From Bacteroidota bacterium (lineage in GTDB: Bacteria; Bacteroidota; Bacteroidia; Chitinophagales; Chitinophagaceae): a stretch of DNA of 43,776 bases. The notes beneath the pieces were generated by a model, which saw nothing but the letters and a program-made list of their open reading frames with translations, was not told the origin of the DNA and searched no databases. The stretch lies in NCBI GenBank assembly GCA_013286835.1, contig JABDEZ010000010.1:1-43776 (forward strand). Reading direction: 5' to 3'. The position numbers and the translations under genes were made by a program. Positions 16,217 through 25,043 of the stretch are shown one piece after another. The stretch's first letter is position 1, and each line of letters begins with the position of its first letter.

Positions 16217-16224
16217 TAAATTTA
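16217..16224 (+). promoter_or_regulatory. Candidate TMEM175 promoter box TAAATTTA
   Basis: A TAnnTTTA box within TTTAAATTTACAC, 18 bp before the ATG at 16243. The same TTAAATTTAC core precedes rpoN and two T9SS genes. Confidence 0.35.
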
Positions 16225-16242
16225 CACATACAATTTCGCCAC

Positions 16243-16902
16243 ATGAGCTTATTCAACGATACATATAACCGCTTTGCTGGCAAAAAGGTACAGCGTATAG
16301 AAGCCATCAGCGATGGTGTTTTTGCCGTAGCGCTTACTTTGCTGGTGCTCGATATTAAAGTTCCTCCCACAGCAGGCATCAAAACCGAGACCGAACTTGT
16401 TGCGGCATTCTGTGCGCTCACCCCCAAACTGCTTACCTACTTTCTTAGTTTCATGACCCTGGGTATTTTCTGGACCGGCCAGACAGCACAATACAATTTT
16501 ATAGAAAAAAGTGATCGCGACCTCAACTGGATAGCGCTGTTCTTCTTATTAGTGGTTTCGTTGCTACCCTTCACTACCGCCTTCCTCGGCGAGCATTTCA
16601 ATTTCCACTTCTCGGTGGGCTTATACTGGCTAAATATCTTCCTGCTAGGTCTTATGCTATACATTCATTGGAACTATGCCTACAAAAATGGTTATGTAAC
16701 AGTACCCGAAGCCGAACGAAGCGCAATAAATAAAGCGGTACGCATGCGCATCATCACAGCTCAATGCATGTATGCAGCTGCCGCGCTATTATGCTTTATT
16801 AGTAATTATCTCAGCATCTTCATTATTATAGCTATCCAGCTCAACTATGCATTTGTTTTCTTCCGCCGCAGAAATAAAACATCTGTTCATCCCAAATTAT
16901 AA
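16243..16902 (+). CDS. TMEM175-family (DUF1211) potassium channel
   Basis: A 219-residue protein with six hydrophobic segments. The first helix carries the family signature RIEAISDGVFAVALTLLVLD (about 19-38), which lines the pore in bacterial TMEM175 channels. Bacterial members have one six-helix unit and assemble as tetramers that leak potassium across the cytoplasmic membrane. The length fits. It is divergent from the glycosyltransferase gene and convergent with the GSCFA gene, whose stop lies 6 bp beyond this one. It is a single-gene unit. Confidence 0.88.
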   Translation: MSLFNDTYNRFAGKKVQRIEAISDGVFAVALTLLVLDIKVPPTAGIKTETELVAAFCALTPKLLTYFLSFMTLGIFWTGQTAQYNFIEKSDRDLNWIALFFLLVVSLLPFTTAFLGEHFNFHFSVGLYWLNIFLLGLMLYIHWNYAYKNGYVTVPEAERSAINKAVRMRIITAQCMYAAAALLCFISNYLSIFIIIAIQLNYAFVFFRRRNKTSVHPKL

Positions 16903-16908
16903 AATTGA

Positions 16909-17883
16909 TCATTCCGAAAAATACTTCAACTCCTCTCTCAGGTCCAGGAATGGGTGCCTGCCCAACAGGTTATTAATGCGTGCAGCATAGTCGGCCTTAA
17001 ACTTGCGGTGCGCTTCGGTTTGCGGGAATCGTGGCCTGTGCATACGTGCAGTAATAATATCCAGCACTTCCTGCATCACATCTTGTATCCCGGGGTTAAT
17101 ACATGCCGCAACAAACTGTTCCCATATATAGCTGGTGGCCAGATAATTGGGGTGTACAAAGTCTATATCGTAATAACGGTAATCGCGCAGTATGTCTATC
17201 AATAATTCATACGCAGGGAAATAAGTGGCATGGGCAAAATTGCTGCACAGGGTATGTACAGCTTCTATCAGCCTTGCTTTGCTGCGGTTATTTTCAATTA
17301 CCCCTTCACGCACATGGCGCACAGGGCTTATAGTAAAAATAATGCGCGCACCTGGGTTCACCTCATATATCCGCTGTATGGTATTGGCCAGCGCAGCTTC
17401 TATTTCATTTATTTCCAGCAATCGTTTATTAAACCATTGTGCCGGGGCCCTATGGTTATTAGATACTGGTAGTCCCGTCTCTTTCAGGTAATACTGGAAG
17501 GCCGTACCCAATGTTATTATGATCCAGTCTGCTTCAAGTATAAAATCAGCTGCTTCCTCCTGCGATTGATTAATGGCATCCAGGGCTACATTAGGGTCTA
17601 TATTAGAATAGCGGCTGTGGTGGTGCCAGCTATTCCATACTTCGTTCAGGTAAAAAAGATCTTCTGGTGCATATGTACGCCGCTCTATATAGCTGTCCAG
17701 GCTGTCTGCTACGCTCAGCGGATTAAACAAAATGCCATTAGGGTTGCTCAGTGTACGGAACTTATAGCCACTCAGCCGGTCAGCCATATGCTCTGTAAAG
17801 CACGATCCGGTAAGCAGTATAGAATCGGTGTATGTAATAGGAACAGGCAGTGGCCTTATGTCCAGTTGCAGTGTCAGTTGCAT
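16909..17883 (-). CDS. GSCFA domain-containing protein
   Basis: A 324-residue protein whose N-terminus holds the family-naming motif LLTGSCFTEHMADRL (GSCF at 26-29). It continues with conserved blocks such as SNPNGILFNP, WHHHSRYS, ITLGTAF and IIFTISPVRHVREG. GSCFA proteins resemble SGNH/GDSL-type hydrolases; the serine of GSCF would be the block I nucleophile and DIDFVHPNYLAT the C-terminal block with aspartate and histidine. The substrate is unknown. The frame is open to 17961, but that extension crosses the response-regulator terminator, so the ATG at 17883 is used. A TACATTTG box at 17887-17894 sits directly before this ATG. Confidence 0.88.
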   Translation of the reverse strand: MQLTLQLDIRPLPVPITYTDSILLTGSCFTEHMADRLSGYKFRTLSNPNGILFNPLSVADSLDSYIERRTYAPEDLFYLNEVWNSWHHHSRYSNIDPNVALDAINQSQEEAADFILEADWIIITLGTAFQYYLKETGLPVSNNHRAPAQWFNKRLLEINEIEAALANTIQRIYEVNPGARIIFTISPVRHVREGVIENNRSKARLIEAVHTLCSNFAHATYFPAYELLIDILRDYRYYDIDFVHPNYLATSYIWEQFVAACINPGIQDVMQEVLDIITARMHRPRFPQTEAHRKFKADYAARINNLLGRHPFLDLREELKYFSE

Positions 17884-17886
17884 AAG

Positions 17887-17894
17887 CAAATGTA
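17887..17894 (-). promoter_or_regulatory. TACATTTG box abutting the GSCFA start codon
   Basis: An exact TAnnTTTG match three bases before the ATG. If it acts as the -7 element, transcription would begin at or next to the A of the ATG, giving a leaderless mRNA. No -33 is visible because the preceding terminator hairpin occupies that space. Confidence 0.3.
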
Positions 17895-17898
17895 GGTG

Positions 17899-17932
17899 AA
17901 AAAATACGGGACGTTCTTTTGGAACGTCCCGT
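17899..17932 (-). terminator. Terminator of the response-regulator gene
   Basis: An 11-bp perfect stem, ACGGGACGTTC (17906-17916) and its complement (17922-17932), with a 5-nt loop. On the minus strand it is followed by A and a run of six T. It begins 31 bp past the regulator stop. Confidence 0.9.
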
Positions 17933-17963
17933 GATAATGTTTTTATGTGCTGATCTTCCAAAA

Positions 17964-18659
17964 TTAATCAGGCACAACCAGCCTGAAGCCGTTACCGTGT
18001 ATGTTCACTATTTCAACGCTGCTGTCTTCCTTCAGGTATTTACGCAGTTTGGCTATATAAACATCCATACTGCGACCGTTAAAGTAAGTATCGCTGCCCC
18101 ATATGCGTTTCAGGGCCGATTCGCGTGGCAAAAGGTCATTCTTATATTCGCACAGCATCAACAGCAGCTCATTTTCTTTAGGAGAAAGCGTTTGTGCATT
18201 ACCACCATGCTGCAATGTGCGCAGCTTACTGTTATAGCTGTAACCGCCTATGTTAAACTCAACCTGGCCATGGTTTTTCTCCTGTAGTTCCTGGTTTCGT
18301 TTCAGCACTGCTTTTATTTTATGCAGCAGCACTTCACTATCAAACGGTTTTGTTATGTAGTCGTCAGCGCCCAGCTTGTAGCCGTTCAGTATATCATCCT
18401 TCATGCTTTTTGCCGATAGGAAGAACAGGGGCACATCAGGGTCCACATTGCGTATTTCTTCCGCCAGCGTAAAACCATCCATATTAGGCATCATCACATC
18501 CAGCAGGCAAATGTCAAATTTCTCACGGCGAAAGGCTGCAAGCCCAAGAATACCATCGCGCGCCAGTTCTACTATAAAATCATTCAGTTCCAGGTAGTTT
18601 TTAAGTACCTGTCCAAAATTGCTGTCGTCTTCTACCAGTAAAACCTTGTTTTTTTCCAT
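17964..18659 (-). CDS. OmpR-family DNA-binding response regulator (orphan)
   Basis: A 231-residue two-component regulator. The receiver domain (about 3-120) has the acidic pocket E10-D11-D12, phosphoacceptor D54 in LLDVMMPN, S82 in LSAKS, and K104 in ITKPFD. The C-terminal winged helix (about 130-230) contains LSPKENELLLMLCEYKNDLL and a recognition region ending NIHGNGFRLV. It resembles Bacteroidota RprY-type regulators. No histidine kinase is adjacent, so its partner is elsewhere. The ATG at 18659 is chosen because a TATATTTG box at 18680-18687 lies inside the longer frame. The PorP/SprF gene ends 62 bp upstream on the same strand. Confidence 0.92.
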   Translation of the reverse strand: MEKNKVLLVEDDSNFGQVLKNYLELNDFIVELARDGILGLAAFRREKFDICLLDVMMPNMDGFTLAEEIRNVDPDVPLFFLSAKSMKDDILNGYKLGADDYITKPFDSEVLLHKIKAVLKRNQELQEKNHGQVEFNIGGYSYNSKLRTLQHGGNAQTLSPKENELLLMLCEYKNDLLPRESALKRIWGSDTYFNGRSMDVYIAKLRKYLKEDSSVEIVNIHGNGFRLVVPD

Positions 18660-18679
18660 GTTTACGCTTGTATTATTAT

Positions 18680-18687
18680 CAAATATA
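18680..18687 (-). promoter_or_regulatory. Response-regulator promoter, -7 box TATATTTG
   Basis: Exact TAnnTTTG match 20 bp before the ATG at 18659, with a TTTG about 23 bp further upstream. It gives the regulator its own promoter separate from the PorP/SprF unit. Confidence 0.6.
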
Positions 18688-18721
18688 AATTGGCTTATCG
18701 GCTTTTGCCACAAATATTTTG

Positions 18722-19765
18722 TTAAAAGAAGGTAGGACAGTTATAAGATTTCTTAACTCTTGAGAAACCGCCATAAATACCTTGGTAAATAAGAGAGAAC
18801 TCCATGGCCCCATTCCCGGCATTATAAGGCGCCAATCTCGATATAGTCGCATCATAAGATGCCGTCACTTGCACCCCACCCCACTGGAAGCCTACAACTC
18901 CTATCACAGCATCATTCAACCTATTGAATGCGCCCAGTATCAGCTGGGTACTTAAAACATCATGTCCCGACAGGTAAACACGAAACAGTGAGCCGTAAGT
19001 CAATTCATAAGCCCCCTTTTGGGTGGCAAAGTAGATAGATGGATTGATAATGTAGCCAGTAGCAGGCTTAAATACACCATCAATATCTGCAGTGGGCCTT
19101 ATTCCTAGTTGGTTCTGCGATCCGTAAAAGCTCTCAACCGGCTGATTGATGTTGGCTACACCTGCACCCACTTTTATATAAACGTCATCATTAGGAAAGT
19201 ATGCATAGTTGATACCCGCGCCCACATCAGCATAGTTGGTTTTAATAATTCCATTCTTCTCCGCGTTAGGCAGGCTGCCGTTAAAGGCAAAGCCGTCCCA
19301 CTGGCTGTCAAAGGTAAGTGCGTCATAGTTCACGCTGCGTTGTGCATACCCGCCTTCCAGCCCCAGGCTCAGCAGGCTGGTGCGGGTCATAGCAAGGTGG
19401 TAGGCTGCAGTCACCTCCATATGGGTCAGCGCCAGGTTGCCATCCCCCGCTTTATCGCTAAACAGGGCGCCTCCCACTCCCAGCCAGCTATGTACATCAC
19501 CATCGTTCTGCCTGTTGTTCGGTACTTTAAAGTCTGCAAACGCTGAAAAGGTATTATATGGCACCGGTACCGACGACCACTGGTTGCGGAAGTTAGCACC
19601 CATCCTATAATCATAGTCAGGCATCATGGCCGTGTTGGCAGGGTTCACCAGCAGGGGGGCATTATAGTACTGCGAGAAATGTATGCTTTGCGCCTGCGCA
19701 GTTACACCACACAATGCCATGCACATATAGGCCCATACTTTTTTATATAGTGGTTTGTTTTTCAT
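18722..19765 (-). CDS. PorP/SprF family type IX secretion outer-membrane protein
   Basis: A 347-residue protein with a signal peptide (about 1-25, ending AQAQ). The opening SIHFSQYYNAPLLVNPANTA is the family hallmark, followed by alternating amphipathic strands typical of an outer-membrane beta-barrel. PorP/SprF proteins work with the type IX secretion system and are commonly encoded next to a large protein with a gliding-motility (CHU_C) C-terminal domain, which they help to export or anchor. Exactly that partner lies 4 bp upstream here, so they form a two-gene unit. Many such paralogue pairs exist per genome; this one should be specific for its neighbour. Confidence 0.94.
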   Translation of the reverse strand: MKNKPLYKKVWAYMCMALCGVTAQAQSIHFSQYYNAPLLVNPANTAMMPDYDYRMGANFRNQWSSVPVPYNTFSAFADFKVPNNRQNDGDVHSWLGVGGALFSDKAGDGNLALTHMEVTAAYHLAMTRTSLLSLGLEGGYAQRSVNYDALTFDSQWDGFAFNGSLPNAEKNGIIKTNYADVGAGINYAYFPNDDVYIKVGAGVANINQPVESFYGSQNQLGIRPTADIDGVFKPATGYIINPSIYFATQKGAYELTYGSLFRVYLSGHDVLSTQLILGAFNRLNDAVIGVVGFQWGGVQVTASYDATISRLAPYNAGNGAMEFSLIYQGIYGGFSRVKKSYNCPTFF

Positions 19766-19769
19766 GTTG

Positions 19770-22700
19770 TTAGCGCAATAATGTTACATTTCCTTTCTTC
19801 TGTAGTGTAGTACCGTCTATAAATGTTACTCTCAGCACATACGCGTATGCATCCATTTCCTGCGGCTTGCCGTTATACGTGCCATTCCATCCCTTGTCTT
19901 GACTAGTGGTTTCAAACACAAGTTGTCCCCAGCGGTTAAATATCATCAGGTCCATCGTTTGTATAGCAGCCCCTCTTACATAAAGTATATCATTAGCTCC
20001 ATCTCCGTTGGGTGAGAAGGCAGTAGGCAGATCAGCAAGCGGTTGTATATCGGCGCTTGTAGCCTTGCATATTTTCGATGGGCAACTCAACCTGTTATAT
20101 GCAGTAAGGCAGGCGCTGTATTGCCCCGTACGTTTATACATGTGGCTCGGGTTCACATCCGTGCTCCCGGTATTGTCTCCAAAATCCCACGCATAGCGCA
20201 CAGCCCCTGTCGATAGGTTGGTAAACGTTACAGGTGAATTGGTAACAGGTATTACCGGCGATGCCGAGAAATCGGCTACCGGGCTGTTTATGATATAAAT
20301 ATTCTTCTTAAAAGTATCAGTACCGTTGCACGATGCGCTGTTGATGACCACTTGCGTTATGGTATACAACCCCGTATCCTGAAATTGGTAAAGCGTATTA
20401 AGAGCATTGCCTGTTACAGACTGGCCATTACCAAAATAGTAGTTAATAATGGTGGCATTTGCAGCTGTCGTACCAAAGCTCACTTCTGTATTTACACAAG
20501 CTGTATCATTTGAAGTAAACCCTGCGGCTACCTTTATCCCGTTAAATTTAAATGTCTTTGAAACGGTGTCCAATGCATTACAGGCGGTCGTGTCGTTGGT
20601 ACTGAGTGTAACGGTATAGGTACCTGCCGCTGCATAGGTATGTGCTGGAGGGGTAGCACCTGTATAGGTGGTGCCATCGCCAAAGTTCCAGGTATATACA
20701 GTAGCTGAGGTACCCTTTGATGAGTCTGTGAATATGGCAATGTAGGGTGCGCAGCTATCTGGCAATACATAACTAAATGCAGGTGTTATTTTATTACTAG
20801 CCACCTTTATAGCAAGGTAGGCCGTATCTGCCTTGTTGCACGAGCTTGGGTTAGTAGTGATCAGCCGTACAGTATAATTTCCTGTATTATTAAATACATG
20901 CGATGGTGAAAATGTCGCACTCGAACCGCCATCTCCAAAGGTCCACTGGTAGGTAGCTCCGTTCACACTCTGGTTCTGGAACTGTACTGTATATGGCGCA
21001 CAGCCTTTAGCGCTGGGCAATGCTGTGGCCGCAGCGCTCACCAGCGGGTAAAATGTAAGTATATGCGATACGCTGTCGGTAGTAACGCACAGCGTTGGGT
21101 CGGTCATAGTAAGCACAACAGTATCGCTGCCGGTAGTGGCGTAAGTATGGTTAGGTGGGGTTGTACCCGTGTAGCTGGTCCCGTCTCCAAAATTCCATGT
21201 ATATACGGTAGACGATGTCCCTTGTTGCGATGTATTGGTGAAGTGCGCCACATACGGCCCGCAACTATCCAGTTTCACCATAGTAAACAGCGGCACTACA
21301 CCACCCGAGTCAACCGTAATATTTATATACGCGGTGTCCACAAGTTTTGAGCAGGCGTTGCTGTTCTGCACAATAAGCTTGGCCACATAATGCCCGACTA
21401 TGGTATAGGTATGCGACGCACCAAATGTATTAACTGTTGGCGACCCATCACCGAAATCCCAGGTATAGGTCGCGCCATTGCTGCTCAAATTGGAGAACTG
21501 TATAAACAGCGGTGCACAACCCTGGCCACTCGTTGGATTGGGAGATGCCACAGCGCTCACAGGACCAATAGAAAAATTTATTTTCAGTGCAACTTCGTTA
21601 CAGTTGTGACTCCCGTTTGTCATGCTCCAGGCCCCGACTGTAGTTGGGAATCCCTGCCCCCCACAGCCACCGCAAATAGCCTGGTACACAATACCATTTT
21701 TGTCGAAGCGACTTGTCCCTCCATCTACATGCTCGTCGGCACCACTTTGTCCCATATAGGTGGCATAAACTAAGGATGCAGCATTTTTACTGAATACAAT
21801 AAAGTAGAAGTCATATCCGTCAGTTGTTGATTGTGCAGCATTTGCAGTAATAGGCATATTGGTACACTCTCCTAAACTTGCTGGGATAGTGCTGCTTGGG
21901 AAATACTGCTTGATATGTAGATCGCCTCCGTAACCTGAAATGTATATATTCTGGCAGGTATCTACAAGAAATGCTACAGGGCTAATGTTGGTTTGTGAAG
22001 AAATACCATTTCCGTAAACCGTAGAAAAAACATCTGTTGCTAAACTGCTGTCCATTTTCATTACGAACTGTGTAGAGTTGGGGTTACTATACACCCCTGT
22101 CGTAACAGGAAACAAGCCACCTATTGACTGCCCCATCACATACACATAATTGGCAGCATCTACCTGTATACCATATACCTGGTCATAACCACTTGTGCCT
22201 ACAAACGTTCCTTTCTGCAATGTATAAGGAGCACTGTTTTGAAATTTCACTACAAAACCATCTGCAAGATCTCCTTGATAGGTAGAATGTAATGTTCCAG
22301 AGGTAACAGGAAAATCGCTGCTTTGAGTACCTCCCGCAACATAAAAAGATGTCTGGCTATAATTGAAGGCAATAACATAGCCTGCATCATCGCTACTTCC
22401 ACCTAGATATGTGCTATACAACAGACTGGACAATGAACTATTCATTTTAAACACAACAGCATCCTGTGAGCCGGAAAGCGTAGTTTGATGGGCATTTAAA
22501 GTTGTAGGGAAACCAGAAGTTCGGGTACATCCTGTAACATAAACATTACCGGCCTTGTCAACTTGCACTTCACTGCGTGCATCATCTCCATAATTATGTT
22601 TTAGATTACCATAATAAATCTCTGTTGAATCATAATTAACGCCATCATCACCTGGGCCGCCAATGTAAGTTGATGCTAAAAGGCTGGTACCTGCGCTATT

Positions 22701-23816
22701 AAACTTAGTAACAATAATATCCCACCCACCACTTTTTGTCGTTTGAAATGCGCCCGTTGTAACCGGGTAATCTCCCGAGGTCGACCTTCCGGCAAATATC
22801 AGGTTGTTGCTACTATCAACAATCATACTGTGTGGCCTTTCGTCAAGAGAACCTCCAATATAAGTGGCAAATATCCTGTTTGATAAAGTTGGATTATATT
22901 TAATAATAGCAATATCACATCCCCATTCCGTAGCGCTCATGCCAGATGTACCACCTTTATATGTTACCTGGAAAGCACCTGTGCTAACAGGGTAGCCGAA
23001 GCCTTGCGCGATACCGCCGGCGTAGAAATTACCTTGTGCATCATAAGTTGCTGTAAAACCCCAGTTGTCAGCCGTGGAGCCGGTGAACGTAGCGAAAATA
23101 ACCACCGGGTCTATAATTAGCGGTTGGTTTGTATCATACTTGTCAGGAAAAGAATATGTTACAATATTTCCCGTCAGAACATAGTTGCATGCAACCACTG
23201 TTTTTTTATCGTTTATATATTGGTATGCATATGGTTTTTGCTCAACAACATCCCCAACAGAAGTATGAATAATAAGATTGCCATTTTTTATGGCCATACC
23301 TTCTGTCCCATCATACCTCAATTTTATTTTACTTTCATCTGCACCAGGTTTCACTATAAACTCATACTCTATATCCCCTTTATCCGATGACACGTGCAGG
23401 TCTATATCTTTGTATAGATGTAAGTAGTCCATATCGTGGTAGGGATGAATGTTAGATTTCCACCTCGAAGAATCGCTACCCAGGTAATAATTATAATATC
23501 CTGTTTCCTTTTTACTTCCTTTCAGTTCAGGCAGATTTGCACCCTCGAAGAACATTTTGTAAGACTGAAATTTTAAGATGGGTGCATCTTTTATTTTGCC
23601 GTGTTGATAATCATCTATTTTGGTGAAATTTGTACCATCTCCAACCAGGTAAGTAAAGCAGTTGTTTTCAAGATATACATCACCTCTGCCGGTACTGGCC
23701 TTATACTTAAATGGCCCATTCCACTGTCCCTGGTTCTCTATAAATTCTATATTTTGCGCAATAAGCCGCGCGGGAATTATAAGGAGTATATAAAAAAATA
23801 GTATTCGGAAAATCAT
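19770..23816 (-). CDS. Large secreted SBBP/PKD-repeat protein with gliding-motility C-terminal domain
   Basis: A 1348-residue secreted protein. A signal peptide (about 1-21, LLIIPARLIAQ) precedes an N-terminal domain starting IEFIENQGQWNG (about 22-235). SBBP-type propeller repeats follow (about 240-780, pattern YLGGSSDDAGY and DFPVTSGT). Then come about six PKD-like domains with FGDG motifs, the fifth degenerate (YYFGNGQ). The end is a CHU_C/T9SS type B domain (AFSPNGDGANDILYV, NRWGQLVFET, KGWNGTYNGK). PKD domains 1 and 3 resemble each other, as do 2 and 4, so a two-domain block was duplicated. Function is probably adhesive or structural. The frame extends to 23954, but the signal peptide and a promoter-like box place the start at 23816. 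Confidence 0.93.
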   Translation of the reverse strand: MIFRILFFYILLIIPARLIAQNIEFIENQGQWNGPFKYKASTGRGDVYLENNCFTYLVGDGTNFTKIDDYQHGKIKDAPILKFQSYKMFFEGANLPELKGSKKETGYYNYYLGSDSSRWKSNIHPYHDMDYLHLYKDIDLHVSSDKGDIEYEFIVKPGADESKIKLRYDGTEGMAIKNGNLIIHTSVGDVVEQKPYAYQYINDKKTVVACNYVLTGNIVTYSFPDKYDTNQPLIIDPVVIFATFTGSTADNWGFTATYDAQGNFYAGGIAQGFGYPVSTGAFQVTYKGGTSGMSATEWGCDIAIIKYNPTLSNRIFATYIGGSLDERPHSMIVDSSNNLIFAGRSTSGDYPVTTGAFQTTKSGGWDIIVTKFNSAGTSLLASTYIGGPGDDGVNYDSTEIYYGNLKHNYGDDARSEVQVDKAGNVYVTGCTRTSGFPTTLNAHQTTLSGSQDAVVFKMNSSLSSLLYSTYLGGSSDDAGYVIAFNYSQTSFYVAGGTQSSDFPVTSGTLHSTYQGDLADGFVVKFQNSAPYTLQKGTFVGTSGYDQVYGIQVDAANYVYVMGQSIGGLFPVTTGVYSNPNSTQFVMKMDSSLATDVFSTVYGNGISSQTNISPVAFLVDTCQNIYISGYGGDLHIKQYFPSSTIPASLGECTNMPITANAAQSTTDGYDFYFIVFSKNAASLVYATYMGQSGADEHVDGGTSRFDKNGIVYQAICGGCGGQGFPTTVGAWSMTNGSHNCNEVALKINFSIGPVSAVASPNPTSGQGCAPLFIQFSNLSSNGATYTWDFGDGSPTVNTFGASHTYTIVGHYVAKLIVQNSNACSKLVDTAYINITVDSGGVVPLFTMVKLDSCGPYVAHFTNTSQQGTSSTVYTWNFGDGTSYTGTTPPNHTYATTGSDTVVLTMTDPTLCVTTDSVSHILTFYPLVSAAATALPSAKGCAPYTVQFQNQSVNGATYQWTFGDGGSSATFSPSHVFNNTGNYTVRLITTNPSSCNKADTAYLAIKVASNKITPAFSYVLPDSCAPYIAIFTDSSKGTSATVYTWNFGDGTTYTGATPPAHTYAAAGTYTVTLSTNDTTACNALDTVSKTFKFNGIKVAAGFTSNDTACVNTEVSFGTTAANATIINYYFGNGQSVTGNALNTLYQFQDTGLYTITQVVINSASCNGTDTFKKNIYIINSPVADFSASPVIPVTNSPVTFTNLSTGAVRYAWDFGDNTGSTDVNPSHMYKRTGQYSACLTAYNRLSCPSKICKATSADIQPLADLPTAFSPNGDGANDILYVRGAAIQTMDLMIFNRWGQLVFETTSQDKGWNGTYNGKPQEMDAYAYVLRVTFIDGTTLQKKGNVTLLR

Positions 23817-23845
23817 CTGAATTAAATTATGCTTTTTGCCCCTAG

Positions 23846-23853
23846 TAAATTTA
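23846..23853 (-). promoter_or_regulatory. Candidate promoter box of the SBBP/PKD-PorP unit
   Basis: TAAATTTA, a TAnnTTTA variant, 29 bp before the ATG, inside the 15-mer CTAGTAAATTTAACA (23842-23856). The same 15-mer stands at nearly the same distance before the SprB-repeat gene. Confidence 0.4.
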
Positions 23854-23981
23854 ACATATTTTATCCAATTACCTGTCAAATTAGTTGGCAAAACCCTATT
23901 TATAGGGGTGAACAATACTTTTGCTGCTCTAACAATAATTGCGGTCTTTTGCATCTTACATACTATTAAGAGTATTTATAA

Positions 23982-24923
23982 ATGAAGTATTACATTTTTA
24001 GTGCACTTTTCTCTTTGCTCTGCACCGCCTCTGTTTTCGCGGCAAACGAGGTTACACTAAAGGGCTATATTGGTATAGAAGGTGGCGAGTCTTTTTCCTA
24101 CAAAATAGTGTTCACAGATTCCGCAGGGTTTATCCATGGCTATTCCCTCACTTATATACAGGAAGCAAAAGATACTCGTTCGGCCATCAGCGGCTATCTC
24201 GACAGGGCGAACCATACCATTAGCTTCAAAGAGCTCAATATCCTGTACAACCATGGTTTTCACAGCAACAACACCATGTGCCTTATCGATGCTACCCTCA
24301 AGTATGTGCCAGACAATGCGCATATCGGCCATGTAATGAAGGGCACTTATAAAAGTGCCGACGCAAGTGCTACCTATTGTGGCATGGGCACAGTCACCTT
24401 CATGAATGATGATGTACTGAAAACACTTTTTGAGGGAGCACCTGCAAAAGATACCGTAGCCACAGTCAAAAAAACAGCGGTGCCTATATCCCGCAAGCCC
24501 GCCGGCATAAGGGTTACCGAAGTATCCTATCCTGTCAGTCCGCACCCCACACCTGCCCCTGCAGCTAAAACCACAGAAGAGATAACCGCCGGGATAGAAA
24601 AGATCTACGAATGGCAAACAGATACCGTGATTATAGACATATGGGATGGCGGCACTATTGATGGCGACAGGGTTACAGTTCTGTACAACGGTAAAAAAAT
24701 ACTCACCAATTACCTCCTCACTGCTGCCAAACGGCAACTGCGTCTGCCAGTATCGGCAACAGGTATAGATATACTTACCATTGCAGCCAATAATGAGGGC
24801 AGCGAACCGCCCAACACTGCAAACCTGTTGCTTACAGATGGTACACAGACTTACAGCATAATAGCATACAACAACACAGGCAACGAAGCAACGATCAAAA
24901 TAAAACGCGCAGCCAAACAGTAA
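23982..24923 (+). CDS. Secreted protein with a recurrent Bacteroidota C-terminal domain
   Basis: A 313-residue protein of unknown function. A signal peptide (about 1-20, ending VFAAN) leads into a domain of about 140 residues (VTLKGYIGIEGGESFSYKIV onward) that I do not recognise. A proline-rich linker follows (about 165-195). The C-terminal domain (about 210-313: DIWDGGTIDGDRVTVLYNGK, SEPPNTANLLLTDG) resembles a block found at the end of many secreted Bacteroidota proteins. It lacks a T9SS sorting signal, so a periplasmic location is likely. It is divergent from the SBBP/PKD gene across 165 bp. Confidence 0.75.
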   Translation: MKYYIFSALFSLLCTASVFAANEVTLKGYIGIEGGESFSYKIVFTDSAGFIHGYSLTYIQEAKDTRSAISGYLDRANHTISFKELNILYNHGFHSNNTMCLIDATLKYVPDNAHIGHVMKGTYKSADASATYCGMGTVTFMNDDVLKTLFEGAPAKDTVATVKKTAVPISRKPAGIRVTEVSYPVSPHPTPAPAAKTTEEITAGIEKIYEWQTDTVIIDIWDGGTIDGDRVTVLYNGKKILTNYLLTAAKRQLRLPVSATGIDILTIAANNEGSEPPNTANLLLTDGTQTYSIIAYNNTGNEATIKIKRAAKQ

Positions 24924-25018
24924 TTCTGCATTTTTGTATCATATCCAATAACAAATCATTTAAAGCAGCTTTACATCAGCTTAACAAGCCTTGGCGGCTC
25001 ATTTGCAATTGCTTTATA

Positions 25019-25026
25019 TACATTTG
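25019..25026 (+). promoter_or_regulatory. Promoter of the LEA2-type lipoprotein gene, -7 box TACATTTG
   Basis: Exact TAnnTTTG match 17 bp before the ATG at 25044. It shows that this gene is transcribed apart from the secreted-protein gene upstream. Confidence 0.55.
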
Positions 25027-25043
25027 TACTCACAATTCTGTTT

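Noticed and set aside
23817-23954. N-terminal extension of the SBBP/PKD gene to 23954
   Set aside because: It would place 46 residues before a good signal peptide and run through the shared promoter-like 15-mer.
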